Shown: one piece after another, positions 55,746-64,000 of the stretch | Numbering within the stretch: position 1 is the first letter of the stretch | How the letters are laid out: the number at the start of each line of letters is the position of its first letter | Assembly: GCA_947501935.1 (NCBI GenBank) | Contig: CANMXU010000022.1 | Coordinates: 1 to 64,000, forward strand | Direction of reading: 5' to 3' | DNA: 64,000 nucleotides | Source of the DNA: an uncultured Alteromonadaceae bacterium | GTDB taxonomy: Bacteria > Pseudomonadota > Gammaproteobacteria > Enterobacterales > Alteromonadaceae | Notes under the pieces: model-generated | Seen by the model: only the letters and a program-made list of their open reading frames with translations | Told to the model about the DNA's origin: nothing | Databases searched by the model: none | Program-made: the position numbers and the translations under genes

Positions 55746-56310
55746 AGTTTTTATATTTATTAGGAACGCTACTTATTTGGTGGGGTTATATTTTATTAAC
55801 TCTTTGAGTATTAGCAAGTGACTTTTAGCTAAGTAACTTTTAGTGATAATCCAACTCGCAAACCTGTTTTTTCGGTTTACTCTTTTCGATTTGTAGTGAC
55901 ATAAAATGAGCCTTTGAAGGGACCTGCTTATCTGTGATAAGGCTCATAATTTATCTTAAAAACTAGCATGTTAACACCAGCTATGCTCTTTAGCAGCCAC
56001 ATGATAATAAGTTAACAGCTGCTTCTGAAGATAAAAGTCGTCACCGAGGTGTTTCACTGGTCTTTTAATCTATAATTAGAGATAGAGATAAGTAATAATA
56101 TTTAACATTACGATCTGGATATTAGCTTTAATGTCATTCTTATTCCAAGGCTCGGTTATTTTATTTATTACTTTATCGCTATCAAAGAACTACCGGAAAA
56201 TAACCGCTAATAAGTTAATTCAGTGGTGTTGTAATATTGTAAAGTGAAGAGTTAGCCATTGATGATATTAGTGAATGTTTTTCCGAAGGTTACTAACAGG
56301 AGGAAAGTGT
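55746..56310. other. Intergenic after TonB receptor
   Basis: No gene is supported. The sequence is AT-rich with short open frames only. A ribosome binding site AGGAGG at about 56299 belongs to the next gene. Confidence 0.4.
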
Positions 56311-56745
56311 ATGTTTAACAATCCGTCATTAATAACCCGTATCGCCATTGGTAAAGCTGTAGGTTTTATATTTGGCCTTAGCGGATTTATCTTTTTGCCA
56401 TATTTTTTACCTGAAGCTGATTTGTTTATTCGCTGGGGCATTTTACTTTGGTACACCACACTTGGCGCAATTATCGGTGTATTTGGAGTATTCACCTATC
56501 ATCCAATACTTAAATTACCTCTGCCTTGGTGGTTTCGCTCGACGATAATAGGTGCGTGGATGAATTTTGTTTTAACTTTTTTCGCTTTCGATGTTATGCA
56601 AGCTATGATGTTCTCTGTTTTTGGCGAAAATGGCGTAATAACATCGCCTTTTTGGTTCACCGCAGAAGGGGCATTAGTCGGGCTAATTATGGGATATTTA
56701 GCAACAAAGTTTGGCGGTGAAGGTCGGGATACGTTAAAAGAATAG
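56311..56745 (+). CDS. Integral membrane protein, unknown function
   Basis: A 144-aa protein with about four membrane helices (near 8-28, 36-58, 72-95 and 112-130). The ATG at 56311 (MFNNPSLITRIAIGKAVGFI) is chosen for AGGAGG 9 nt upstream; the longer frame adds 12 residues. The WFRSTIIGAWMNFVLTFFAF and TAEGALVGLIMGYLATKFGG segments show Gly/Ala helix-packing features. No family is recognised. It is the first of four same-strand small genes. Confidence 0.65.
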   Translation: MFNNPSLITRIAIGKAVGFIFGLSGFIFLPYFLPEADLFIRWGILLWYTTLGAIIGVFGVFTYHPILKLPLPWWFRSTIIGAWMNFVLTFFAFDVMQAMMFSVFGENGVITSPFWFTAEGALVGLIMGYLATKFGGEGRDTLKE

Positions 56746-56797
56746 TACGGTTTAATCATTACTATTTAACAGTTTAAGCTTTCACACTAATTTTTAG

Positions 56798-56835
56798 CAC
56801 AACCAAGGTAAAGTTTTACTTGGCTGTGTTAAAAC
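56798..56835 (+). terminator. Hairpin after membrane-protein gene
   Basis: CACAACCAAGGTAAA and TTTACTTGGCTGTG form an imperfect 14-bp stem with the following TTAAAA; it likely separates the first small gene from the next three. Confidence 0.5.
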
Positions 56836-56908
56836 GTTCCGCCCTTCTTTTTACAAAGCAATGATCTTTCGATGATACCTGCGATGGTACAACAACATTA
56901 GGTAATAT

Positions 56909-57316
56909 ATGACGAAACAAACTAACAAACTTGAAAAAGTAGGCTACGTATTAGTTTTGCTTATGGTGTTACTGCAAAGTTTTTATGGGATATTCTCTTT
57001 ACTTGAACCGTCGGCTTTTGCGAGCTTAAGAGGCACTGAGTTATTCGCCGTAAAAGATACAGACTGGGTTCAGATTTATGGCTCTCGTACTATCTTTATT
57101 GCTTTGCTACTTGGCTACCTTTTATTTACTCGTAATTACATTGTGCTAATGTGGTGTGCCTTATTTGGCACCGTAATGCCAATTACTGATGCATTTCTTG
57201 CCTACGAAGCTCACTCGCCAGTTAAAGTTTTACTTAAGCACATTGCCACTGTCGCTTATTTATTCGTTACATTTGGGGTTTTAAAGGCTATTGTGAGAAA
57301 AAATATAATCAGTTAA
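56909..57316 (+). CDS. Small membrane protein, DUF4267/DUF4345-like
   Basis: A 135-aa protein with four predicted helices (about 9-30, 53-72, 76-95 and 105-127). WVQIYGSRTIFIALLLGYLL is reminiscent of DUF4267-type membrane proteins, and the acidic VMPITDAFLAYE follows. Function is unknown. The next gene starts 17 bp after its stop, so the two are probably co-transcribed. Confidence 0.65.
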   Translation: MTKQTNKLEKVGYVLVLLMVLLQSFYGIFSLLEPSAFASLRGTELFAVKDTDWVQIYGSRTIFIALLLGYLLFTRNYIVLMWCALFGTVMPITDAFLAYEAHSPVKVLLKHIATVAYLFVTFGVLKAIVRKNIIS

Positions 57317-57333
57317 GTCACTAAAGGTTAAAC

Positions 57334-57615
57334 ATGCATATAGATAAAGCAAAAAAGCGTATCGCTAAACAAGTTAAAAAAGGCTTTAAAGGCTACCCGC
57401 AAATATCGTTGGAATATTTTGGTAAAACACCAAATTGTGCCACCGAGGTGGTTGTTCAATTTACCCTTGAAGAAGGCGCACAAGCACAACAAGAGCGCTT
57501 TGCTAGTGAAACTGATGCCAGAGAAAGTGAAGTTATTCAAACAACGTTAATTAAAATTATTGAAAGAGCCAACGCCACCTCAGTTATCGAAGTTGAAGGT
57601 GTTTCTACTTTATAG
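57334..57615 (+). CDS. Small conserved protein, unknown function
   Basis: A 93-aa soluble protein. The Lys-rich N-terminus (AKKRIAKQVKKGFKGYPQIS) precedes LEYFGKTPNCATEVVVQFTL and an acidic helix with EEGAQAQQERFASE. I do not recognise a domain. It sits between the membrane protein and the effector-binding gene with short gaps, so it belongs to that operon. Confidence 0.6.
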   Translation: MHIDKAKKRIAKQVKKGFKGYPQISLEYFGKTPNCATEVVVQFTLEEGAQAQQERFASETDARESEVIQTTLIKIIERANATSVIEVEGVSTL

Positions 57616-57645
57616 TGGTTAATGCAGTTTAAAAAGAGTCGTAAC

Positions 57646-58095
57646 ATGGAATTAAAGCTTGTTGAACAAAAAGTAATAAATGGTTTATGTGTTAGAACTG
57701 ATAACGCTACTGAAATGAATCCTGATACTGGAAAAATAGGCGCTTTGTGGCAAGAGTTTGATAACACAGTAGCGGTTGATTATAAAGGTGGTGAAAGAGT
57801 ATACGGAGTGTATTTTGACTATGAGTCAGATCATACCGGTAAATTTAACGTACTTGCGGGATTTGATGGCGGCCAATTTTCAGCTGAATGGGCACTAAAA
57901 GAAATTGTTATACCAGCTGGTAAATACCTCGTTTTCAGTCATAAAGGAGAAATGCCACAAATAGCGATTGATGCTTGGACCCAAGTGTGGAATTACTTTG
58001 CTAACGGCGATGCACAATACCATAGACTATTTACAACAGATTTTGAATATTACCCAAGTGGAAATGAAATTGAAGTGCATATAGCGGTTAAATAA
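57646..58095 (+). CDS. GyrI-like / AraC effector-binding-domain protein
   Basis: A 149-aa standalone small-molecule-binding domain of the Rob/GyrI/SOUL type. The ATG at 57646 (MELKLVEQKVINGLCVRT) follows AAAGAG; an upstream ATG adds 8 residues. GKIGALWQEFDN, VYGVYFDYESDHTGKFNVLA and AGKYLVFSHKGEMPQIAIDA are typical, with an internal acidic residue expected in the ligand pocket. Similar proteins occur as integron cassette products (Cass2 type) that bind cationic drugs. There is no DNA-binding domain, so it is not by itself a regulator. Ligand unknown. Confidence 0.82.
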   Translation: MELKLVEQKVINGLCVRTDNATEMNPDTGKIGALWQEFDNTVAVDYKGGERVYGVYFDYESDHTGKFNVLAGFDGGQFSAEWALKEIVIPAGKYLVFSHKGEMPQIAIDAWTQVWNYFANGDAQYHRLFTTDFEYYPSGNEIEVHIAVK

Positions 58096-58237
58096 CTGGC
58101 TTACTCAAGCCTGTAAAATTTTAGTTAAGGTAACCAAGCCTCAAGCTGTTTGCCCAATTAGTTGCTCAATTAGCTGTTGAAGGTATGCTGCAAGCGCCCC
58201 AGCTTGAAAGCATAAATTTTTCTCTATAATCCCAGGT

Positions 58238-58464
58238 TTATTTTAAATGGTTTTTTATAGTATTTAGCTTTAATAACATTGGCTTGCAAGGTTTATATCA
58301 TGGCTATCTTTTTTCAATAATAAATATTTATAAATTTTAATTATTTTTTTTCACTCTCACGGGAACTATTTTTAAAATAGCTACTCTTACTCGTTAAGTG
58401 TTATCTCCCCCTTGAGTATTTCATGCTTTTATCGCGTTTCTTAATTTAAGAAACGCTTTTTTTT
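58238..58464 (+). ncRNA. Candidate small RNA (promoter-terminator pair without gene)
   Basis: TTGAAA (58204-58209) and TATAAT (58225-58230) are spaced by 15 bp and could form a promoter. About 230 bp later a strong terminator ends at 58464, and no credible reading frame lies between. The pair suggests a transcript of about 225 nt. The spacing is short of the optimum 17, so this is only a candidate. Confidence 0.3.
58434..58464 (+). terminator. Strong palindromic terminator
   Basis: GCGTTTCTTAA and TTAAGAAACGC form 11-bp arms around one base, followed by eight T. No gene with a stop codon lies directly upstream; the nearest ends 340 bp earlier. Confidence 0.85.
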
Positions 58465-58516
58465 GCCTGCATTTTATCAGCCATAATGCGTATTAGTATT
58501 CGCTCAACTAAAAACA

Positions 58517-58790
58517 TTAACTATTTAAATGGTTAATTAACTTTTCGGCTAGTAGAGTTGAATTTGCTGGGTTTTGTCCGCTAATAATTAAGGTAATAGA
58601 GTCGCTATTTTCGGTTAAATCCCATAATGGACCATGGCCGCCATGGTAGAAAACTGCCTCGAAGCTTTCAGTATTTACTTCAGATAAAACCTCAGTTGTG
58701 GCAACAAGTTTTTGGGTTTCATTGTCAGTGTAATATCACACTGTCGCTGGTGTTGGAAAATCGTCTAAAGCCCTTTTATTTTAGCTGATG
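58517..58790 (-). pseudogene. DJ-1/PfpI-family pseudogene
   Basis: A minus-strand frame reads ALDDFPTPATV, then a TGA (probably an original Trp codon), YYTDNETQKLVATTEVLSEV and FEAVFYHGGHGPLWDLTENS, ending AEKLINHLNS. GGHGPxWDL is a hallmark of Hsp31-like DJ-1/PfpI proteins. A further stop lies upstream and the nucleophile-Cys half is missing. It is thus a C-truncated and N-eroded remnant of a glyoxalase/amidotransferase-like gene. The stretch 58096-58516 also holds the candidate sRNA but no other gene. Confidence 0.72.
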
Positions 58791-58839
58791 TCAGGGCGAC
58801 ACTCATTTTTGACAAGATTATGCTTAGCAGAAATTGTGC

Positions 58840-60000
58840 TTAGAAAACGTATTGTGCGCGCAATGAAAAACTTTGGCCGTCATTTTCTTCAACGTACGAC
58901 TCATTATATTTTGTTTTCATGTAGTGCAGCATAATTTTAGCGTTGCTGTTTAAGTGATAATTTATGCCTAACGTTAAGGTTTCTGCTTCCAATTCTTCAA
59001 TCACTAATTGCATTTGGCTCCAGCGCATACTTACTTCCCAATCTTTTGAGGTTGCTAGTTTTCTCAATAAACCTCTGCGGTAATCTCGGTTAAGTCCTGA
59101 TAAAAGATAACTCATTTGTACATACCCACCTTGGTATTCGTACATGTCGTTAGTAACATCAGTAATGGTGGCTTGTTGCCATTCCGCTAAACTGGTAAAT
59201 CCGTACTTTTGCCACATCATTTCTAAACCGGTTAACGATACTGAGTTAGCTGAAACGGTTGAGTTATCCATTAACGGCTCAGCCATATTTATATCAAGCA
59301 CTTCGTTAACACTATATTCTTTGCCATTAAAATCGCGTTCACTAAACGCCATACCTAAATGAAAGGTTGATTTGGGGTTTTGCCAACCGGTCCACGTTAA
59401 GCGGCCAGTTATCGCATGGGTTTCTTCTTGGTTCGCTTGCTGATAAAAACCTAATTGCCAGTTAAAGGCAGCTCCTTCTCCTGAAAGGTTAACTCCTGGA
59501 GAGCGGCCAGGTACAACAGCGGCGGTTATTAAACTACGCTCCATCATGGTCATATCACGGGCACTCATGATATTTTCAAAGCCAAAAGGTTCTTTTTGTT
59601 TACCTATGGTGATGTTGCCAATTTTCCAGCGACTAAAGCGAATGTATGAGTCGAGTAGTCTATATGCACCTTGATCGTAGGCAACGTGTAACCGTCCAGC
59701 CAAGCTCTCAGTGAGCTGGGTTTCAAGGTTCAACCGTGAGCGGCGAATCTGGGACTCACTGGTATTGACTTGCTCGCCGTTAAGTAAATAGCCTTGGTAA
59801 ACGTCATGATCTAGCATTAAAAAGCCATTAGCCCAAAAAGTCGGGCTAAACTGGTCACTTGCCTGAACATTGCCAATCATTAATAGCGATACTAACGATG
59901 CTTGCCACCAGCTAATTTTGTTAATAGCAGCCTTTATTTTAACCGGCATATCATGGCTAGATTGATTAGATTTAAGTCTATTTTTTTCTATGTTTTTCAT
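58840..60000 (-). CDS. OprO/OprP-family porin-like outer-membrane protein
   Basis: A 386-aa beta-barrel protein. The signal peptide (WWQASLVSLLMIGNVQA) is preceded by a charged N-terminal extension of about 28 residues. The barrel has SQIRRSRLNLETQLTESLAG, FSRWKIGNITIGKQKEPFGF and ends with the outer-membrane signal QYVF (terminal Phe). These features match the phosphate-selective porin O/P family, though here phosphate selectivity is not shown. It is monocistronic and divergent from bluB. The 267 bp upstream contain no gene. Confidence 0.82.
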   Translation of the reverse strand: MKNIEKNRLKSNQSSHDMPVKIKAAINKISWWQASLVSLLMIGNVQASDQFSPTFWANGFLMLDHDVYQGYLLNGEQVNTSESQIRRSRLNLETQLTESLAGRLHVAYDQGAYRLLDSYIRFSRWKIGNITIGKQKEPFGFENIMSARDMTMMERSLITAAVVPGRSPGVNLSGEGAAFNWQLGFYQQANQEETHAITGRLTWTGWQNPKSTFHLGMAFSERDFNGKEYSVNEVLDINMAEPLMDNSTVSANSVSLTGLEMMWQKYGFTSLAEWQQATITDVTNDMYEYQGGYVQMSYLLSGLNRDYRRGLLRKLATSKDWEVSMRWSQMQLVIEELEAETLTLGINYHLNSNAKIMLHYMKTKYNESYVEENDGQSFSLRAQYVF

Positions 60001-60267
60001 TAACTAATGCGATTTATTGAAGAAACCTGTTCAGCTTTTATCTTACTTTTTATAAATGTAATTAGTTGTTCGCTATTGTGTTAGGTTGTTAGGGTTGGGT
60101 GGTGGGCTAACTATAAAAAGCAAGAAAAATTAATGACAAAAGTTAATCAAGAATATCTTTGTTTTTATTGATACTTATCAGTAGTTAAGGTGTTTTAATA
60201 AGATTAAGTTAGACGTTTTTCATTAATGAATTCATAATGCTGCCATATTCTTTAGCTGTAGTTACTC

Positions 60268-60921
60268 ATGAAAATATCAGATGTTGAACGCGACGCCGTT
60301 TACAAAACCATTTTTGCTCGTCGAGATGTAAGAGGGCAGTTTACAAATACGCCGATCCCTGAAGACGTGCTAACCCGTATTTTAACCGCCGCGCATCACG
60401 CACCAAGTGTTGGTTTTATGCAGCCTTGGGACTTTGTTATTGTTCAAAGCCAAGAAACTAAAGCTAACATTAAAGTTGGCTTTGATTTGGCTCATGCGCA
60501 ATCAGCGCAAATGTTCACCAACGAGAAAGCCAAAAAGTATAATAAGCTCAAATTAGAAGGTATTTTAGAAGCGCCCATTGGCATATGTGTTACTTGTGAC
60601 CGAAGTCGTAATGGCCCTGTGGTTATTGGTAGAACTATTAAAGCCGAGATGGACTTATACAGTTCAGTTTGTGCGGTGCAAAATTTGTGGTTAGCTGCGC
60701 GTGCCGAAAATGTTGGTTTAGGCTGGGTCAGTATTGTGCATGATCAGGTCTTACGTGAAGCCCTTAATATTCCTGAAAATATTGATATTGTTGCATACCT
60801 TTGCTTGGGCTATGTCTCTCACTTTAAAGACAAACCGGAATTAGAAACCGCCGGCTGGTTGCCAAGGCGTGAACTGGCTAAAGCGATTCATTATGAGAAA
60901 TGGTCTGCTGATGATAGCTAA
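60268..60921 (+). CDS. bluB: 5,6-dimethylbenzimidazole synthase BluB
   Basis: Flavin-destructase that cleaves reduced FMN with oxygen to make the lower ligand of vitamin B12. The nitroreductase-like fold shows FARRDVRGQFTNTPIPED, HHAPSVGFMQPWDFVIV, and GLGWVSIVHDQVL; the GFMQPWDF segment is characteristic of BluB. Length of 217 aa is normal. No cobalamin riboswitch is evident upstream. It is isolated from other cob genes, consistent with remodelling of imported corrinoids. Confidence 0.92.
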   Translation: MKISDVERDAVYKTIFARRDVRGQFTNTPIPEDVLTRILTAAHHAPSVGFMQPWDFVIVQSQETKANIKVGFDLAHAQSAQMFTNEKAKKYNKLKLEGILEAPIGICVTCDRSRNGPVVIGRTIKAEMDLYSSVCAVQNLWLAARAENVGLGWVSIVHDQVLREALNIPENIDIVAYLCLGYVSHFKDKPELETAGWLPRRELAKAIHYEKWSADDS

Positions 60922-60966
60922 TACATGAGTTTTTTAGCTACTGAGCATGCTTGTGTTAAGTTGATT

Positions 60967-61002
60967 GAAATGCCAGCAAACTACATTGCTGGCATTTTTG
61001 TA
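60967..61002. terminator. Bidirectional terminator, bluB / beta-helix gene
   Basis: AAATGCCAGCA (60968-60978) pairs with TGCTGGCATTT (60987-60997), followed by TTG, between convergent genes. Confidence 0.8.
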
Positions 61003-61023
61003 TTTAAAGAACTATTTAAAGAA

Positions 61024-63438
61024 CTATTCACCGCTACCGGCATAGGCACCAATGTTAGGGTTGTTTTCTGCTGAAATGGCATTGCCCCAAACATCAACAC
61101 TTGGCGCGGTTGCCATTAAGGTACCTGTGCCAATAGCAGGTGAGCCGGTTTGTAATTTATAGCCATCAAAGTTTCCAAATACATTTTCCCCGTTTATGCT
61201 TACGCCAGTAGTGCCTGTTCCTGGCGCCACCAGTAGTGGGTTTACATTAATAGCGCTGGCAGGCTCGCCTGTGGTATGCGCGCCGTACACAATGTTATTT
61301 TCAAAAGTAAAAGTGCCGCCAATTAAGTTTAACCCATCCCAAATCCCAGCGTCGGTTAACTGAAAAATATTGTTATAAAAAGCGACGTTACTTGGGTAGC
61401 CCTCCCAATTACTGACATAAATTGGTTTAGTGGTAGCTCCTGCCGCTAAGTAGAAGGTATTGTTGTAAATGCTAATACCGTCAGCTTTACCAGATAAATG
61501 AAATAAGCGTTCGCTATCGTTTTGGCTAATGTTATAACGAATAATAGCATTAGTGGTAGTGCCGCCATTACCAGTAGCAACTAACATAAAGCCGCCTTCA
61601 TTATCATGACTGTAGTTATATTGAAAAATGGTATTGTCTTGACCGTAGTCAACGTCGTAACCTTGACCGTCTTTGGTGGTTTTTACGTTGTAAGCTTCGT
61701 TATATTGAAATAAAACATCGTCAGAATTCCATGTCCATAACGCGACATTGGCGCTATTTGAATTGATGTTTGCGCCATTAACTAAGTTATATTCAACCAA
61801 TGCACCGGTCGCGTTAATGGGTACTATGCCATCGCCACCTGAGTCTTCTACGTAGTTATTTCGTATTTCAACATTTTCGTGGCTCACATAACCCGTGCCA
61901 GCATTACAGCCAATGGCGGCGCGACACCTCCACGCTGATGAAACATTAATGGCGGTTCTATCGGCACGAACTACCATATTATTTTCTATATAAACCCCCT
62001 TATACCAAGACTCAATAGGAGCATTGCTTTTACGAACCGTTACTTGAATGCCGGCACTGCCGTTAGTATCTTTGGTATTGTCCCCGTCGATATCGTGAAC
62101 ATAGTTATTTTTTATATGGATTTGATTAAGCTGGCCCGCATCAAGGTTTTCAACTTCAATGCCGCGTTTTTTGCTATTAGGATTAGCACTATTGATCACT
62201 TCTAATTGGCTGATCTGCCAATACTCTTGGTTGTGTAAATACACCGCTCGTAAATTACCATTACCATTAATGATAGGGCGTTGATTAACATCGCCATCGC
62301 CATATTTGCCAAAAACAATATGGGCATTTGCAGCGCCAGAGCCGCGTGGCGATAAAGTCCCGTTAAAGCTGCTTTGGTCGTGAAATAGTATTTGGTCACC
62401 AGCACTAAAAGTTGTGATATTGACATTATCTAAACTTTGCCATGCGGTTTGCTCGCTTAAGCCATCGGCGCAGTCGTCACCAGTAGCTGAGTTAATATAA
62501 TACTGAGTATTTCCTGCAGAGGTAGTTGCTTGATAACAACCTGCTGCTGATTCAACAACTGAAAAACTGTCGGCATAACCATTGTGATTACCAGCAGAGC
62601 GGTAGGCATAAATTTTGGCACTGGTATTTTCACCGCCAGTGGTAAAGTTAACTGTTATTTTTTGATAGCTGGTATTGGTGGCACTTGATGATAATTCTGC
62701 GCCGCCATAGTCTTTTACACCAATATTAATGGTGCCACCACTACTTGCCACTTTTGCGTAAGCACTAAGTGTATAGGTGGTATTTGCGCTTAAGCCTGAA
62801 ATAATTTGCTCAGCTGAGCCATTATTACCAGCGTCGCCAACACGAACGGCAGAGCTTCCCTCATAGGCGTCATTATTTTCTACTGCCGAATTCCATGCGG
62901 TTGTCCAAGGTGAGCTGCCGTCTTCAAAACTAGGATTGATAACTAAATTAGAGGCTTGTGGTGTTGTCTCCGCCACATAATTAATACTGAGGGTATTTGA
63001 GAGGACATTATTATTGCCGGCTAAATCAACCGCAACGTCGCTATTAATATTTACCGTTACCATGCCATCAGCAATAGCTATTAGCTCGAATTGCCATTGG
63101 CTATCATTTTGTAAGTTCTCAAATTGGTTGATAGTCGCATTGCTAACGCTGATATCGTTTTGGTTAAAATTTTCTACTTGCTCGTCAAAGCTGACAGTTA
63201 CAGTAAAAGTATTTACCGATGTTGGTGAGCTACTATTGGTGCTTAAGGTTGGCGTTGGTGCTTGGTTGTCTACTGGAGTTGGCTCAGGTGTTGGCTCTGT
63301 TTGTGTTGGCTCAGTTGGTATTTGTGGTGTTTCTCCACCACTTCCACCACCACATGCGATAAGCACTAAGCTTAATAATGCCAGTAATATTTGTTGATAT
63401 TTTCTTGAGGGGATTTTTAATAAGTTCTGTATTTTCAT
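61024..63438 (-). CDS. Lipoprotein with Ig-like, CBM and right-handed beta-helix domains
   Basis: A probable surface polysaccharide-active protein of 804 aa. The lipoprotein signal has lipobox LIAC (Cys29), followed by a Gly then Thr/Pro/Glu-rich linker. A bacterial Ig-like domain (about 60-150; VTVSFDEQVENFNQNDISVS) and a CBM4/9-like jelly roll (about 160-300; LVINPSFEDGSSPWTTAWNS) follow. The C-terminal half (about 315-800) is a right-handed parallel beta-helix with repeated NN-Y/I patterns such as VEIRNNYVEDSGGDGI and IYNNTFYL. Such helices occur in polysaccharide lyases and in some glycosidases (for example GH141), but no family-specific catalytic triad could be fixed. A parvulin-like gene lies 97 bp upstream. 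Confidence 0.78.
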   Translation of the reverse strand: MKIQNLLKIPSRKYQQILLALLSLVLIACGGGSGGETPQIPTEPTQTEPTPEPTPVDNQAPTPTLSTNSSSPTSVNTFTVTVSFDEQVENFNQNDISVSNATINQFENLQNDSQWQFELIAIADGMVTVNINSDVAVDLAGNNNVLSNTLSINYVAETTPQASNLVINPSFEDGSSPWTTAWNSAVENNDAYEGSSAVRVGDAGNNGSAEQIISGLSANTTYTLSAYAKVASSGGTINIGVKDYGGAELSSSATNTSYQKITVNFTTGGENTSAKIYAYRSAGNHNGYADSFSVVESAAGCYQATTSAGNTQYYINSATGDDCADGLSEQTAWQSLDNVNITTFSAGDQILFHDQSSFNGTLSPRGSGAANAHIVFGKYGDGDVNQRPIINGNGNLRAVYLHNQEYWQISQLEVINSANPNSKKRGIEVENLDAGQLNQIHIKNNYVHDIDGDNTKDTNGSAGIQVTVRKSNAPIESWYKGVYIENNMVVRADRTAINVSSAWRCRAAIGCNAGTGYVSHENVEIRNNYVEDSGGDGIVPINATGALVEYNLVNGANINSNSANVALWTWNSDDVLFQYNEAYNVKTTKDGQGYDVDYGQDNTIFQYNYSHDNEGGFMLVATGNGGTTTNAIIRYNISQNDSERLFHLSGKADGISIYNNTFYLAAGATTKPIYVSNWEGYPSNVAFYNNIFQLTDAGIWDGLNLIGGTFTFENNIVYGAHTTGEPASAINVNPLLVAPGTGTTGVSINGENVFGNFDGYKLQTGSPAIGTGTLMATAPSVDVWGNAISAENNPNIGAYAGSGE

Positions 63439-63469
63439 TATTTACTCTGTGCTTTTTATATTAATAGTT

Positions 63470-63508
63470 TCAGCATCAGCGATGATTTGCTATCAGCGCT
63501 GATGCTTT
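63470..63508. terminator. Hairpin between PPIase-like and beta-helix genes
   Basis: AGCATCAGCG (63472-63481) pairs with CGCTGATGCT (63497-63506). The T stretch is on the plus side, so termination of the minus-strand PPIase-like transcript is uncertain. Confidence 0.4.
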
Positions 63509-63535
63509 TGAAATGTTGTGGTTTTGTATGGCTAT

Positions 63536-64000
63536 TTATTTGGCTAAGTTGAGTGCAGATGCTTTAGTATTAACCTTTGAGTTAGCTGCGTTGTTAGCAC
63601 CCGATTTAGCGCAAGTGTCTACAGTATTTGAGGCTTTTACTTTCGACGCCTGTGGATTGTGAATAATTGTGGTTTGGCTAATAATTTTGTCTAACTCTTT
63701 TTGGTAGCGTTGCTCGGCATAGTCATTGGCGATGATATGTTTTACTTCGCTCAAAGGTTGGGACTTAGGTTGGCTTTTTTCGATAAGCTTAATTAGGTAG
63801 TGAGTGCCATCTATATCTTGGCTTTGAAAAAAATCGCCTTTATTTTGATGTTTTACTTGGTTAATTAATTGGCTCCAGACAAATTCATCGGATTTTCGGC
63901 TTTGCGCACTAAAATGTTTCTCTAAATAGGTGAAGTTAGCATTAGCTTTATATTTATTCTTTAATGTTACTGACCTTAAGGTGTCTAGCTGGTGATGTAA
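63536..64000 (-). CDS. Parvulin-like (PpiC/SurA-type) protein, C-terminal part
   Basis: The frame is open to the right edge of the window, so only the last 154 residues are seen. LHHQLDTLRSVTLKNKYKAN, then SRKSDEFVWSQLINQVK and IDGTHYLIKLIEKSQPKSQP resemble the end of a PpiC-type peptidyl-prolyl isomerase in which the VKLIE strand is followed by LSEVKHIIANDYAEQRYQKE. The last 45 residues are a Ser/Ala/Lys/Asn-rich tail of low complexity. It may help fold the neighbouring beta-helix lipoprotein. Start and signal peptide lie outside. Confidence 0.68.
   Translation of the reverse strand, partial: LHHQLDTLRSVTLKNKYKANANFTYLEKHFSAQSRKSDEFVWSQLINQVKHQNKGDFFQSQDIDGTHYLIKLIEKSQPKSQPLSEVKHIIANDYAEQRYQKELDKIISQTTIIHNPQASKVKASNTVDTCAKSGANNAANSKVNTKASALNLAK

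Noticed and set aside
60001..60267. Cobalamin riboswitch before bluB
   Set aside because: No B12-box-like conserved segment or suitable stem structure could be found in the 267-bp region.

Overview
The window is AT-rich chromosomal DNA from a marine gammaproteobacterium of the Alteromonadales, most likely Colwelliaceae (Colwellia/Thalassotalea type). This rests on gene order and protein character: cysZ divergent from smc-zipA-ligA, dapB-carA-carB-greA, yhbY divergent from rlmE-ftsH-folP-glmM-tpiA-secG-tRNA-Leu(GAG), GlyGly-CTERM surface proteins, a peptidase S46, and REP-like palindromes of the GGGTCAGAGTCA type. No species assignment is possible from sequence reading alone.

Layout. (1) 1-1766: no intact large gene. 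It holds a decayed reverse-transcriptase remnant, another eroded coding stretch and a candidate 24-codon gene with a very strong ribosome binding site. (2) 1767-16706: a polysaccharide-use region with a GH3 lipoprotein, a formylglycine sulfatase, a large secreted clan GH-A-like hydrolase, a 1093-residue repeat/Ig-like surface protein, an OmpR-type two-component system and a FucP-type sugar/H+ symporter. Three promoters here carry the same 16-bp palindrome, TTGATAACGTTGTCAA (one copy differs by one base), which suggests a LacI-family regulon whose regulator lies outside the window. The sulfatase implies a sulfated algal polysaccharide. (3) 16707-20632: an orphan exbD flanked by two ~137-bp direct repeats, then a peptidase S46 and a small secreted protein. 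(4) 20635-50311: mostly core genes (sulfate uptake, chromosome condensation, division, ligase, AlkB, M48 protease, NhaC, FKBP, lysine and arginine/pyrimidine synthesis, GreA, c-di-GMP enzyme, rRNA methylation, FtsH, folate, peptidoglycan precursor, TIM, SecG, tRNA-Leu). A tandem-repeat block sits at 33459-33750. (5) 50312-64000: accessory DNA after tRNA-Leu. It contains remnants of a peroxiredoxin, a DJ-1/PfpI protein and a lipoprotein, together with YghU-type GST, RluE, a Cys-rich small protein with a His-rich TonB receptor (probable metal uptake), four small genes including a GyrI-like effector-binding protein, a candidate sRNA, an OprO/P-like porin, BluB, a large parallel beta-helix lipoprotein and the C-terminal part of a parvulin-like protein running off the right edge.

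The strongest candidates for unreported biology are the shared palindromic operator set, the repeat-flanked exbD, and the unassigned large carbohydrate-active surface proteins. No CRISPR array, prophage or complete transposon was seen.
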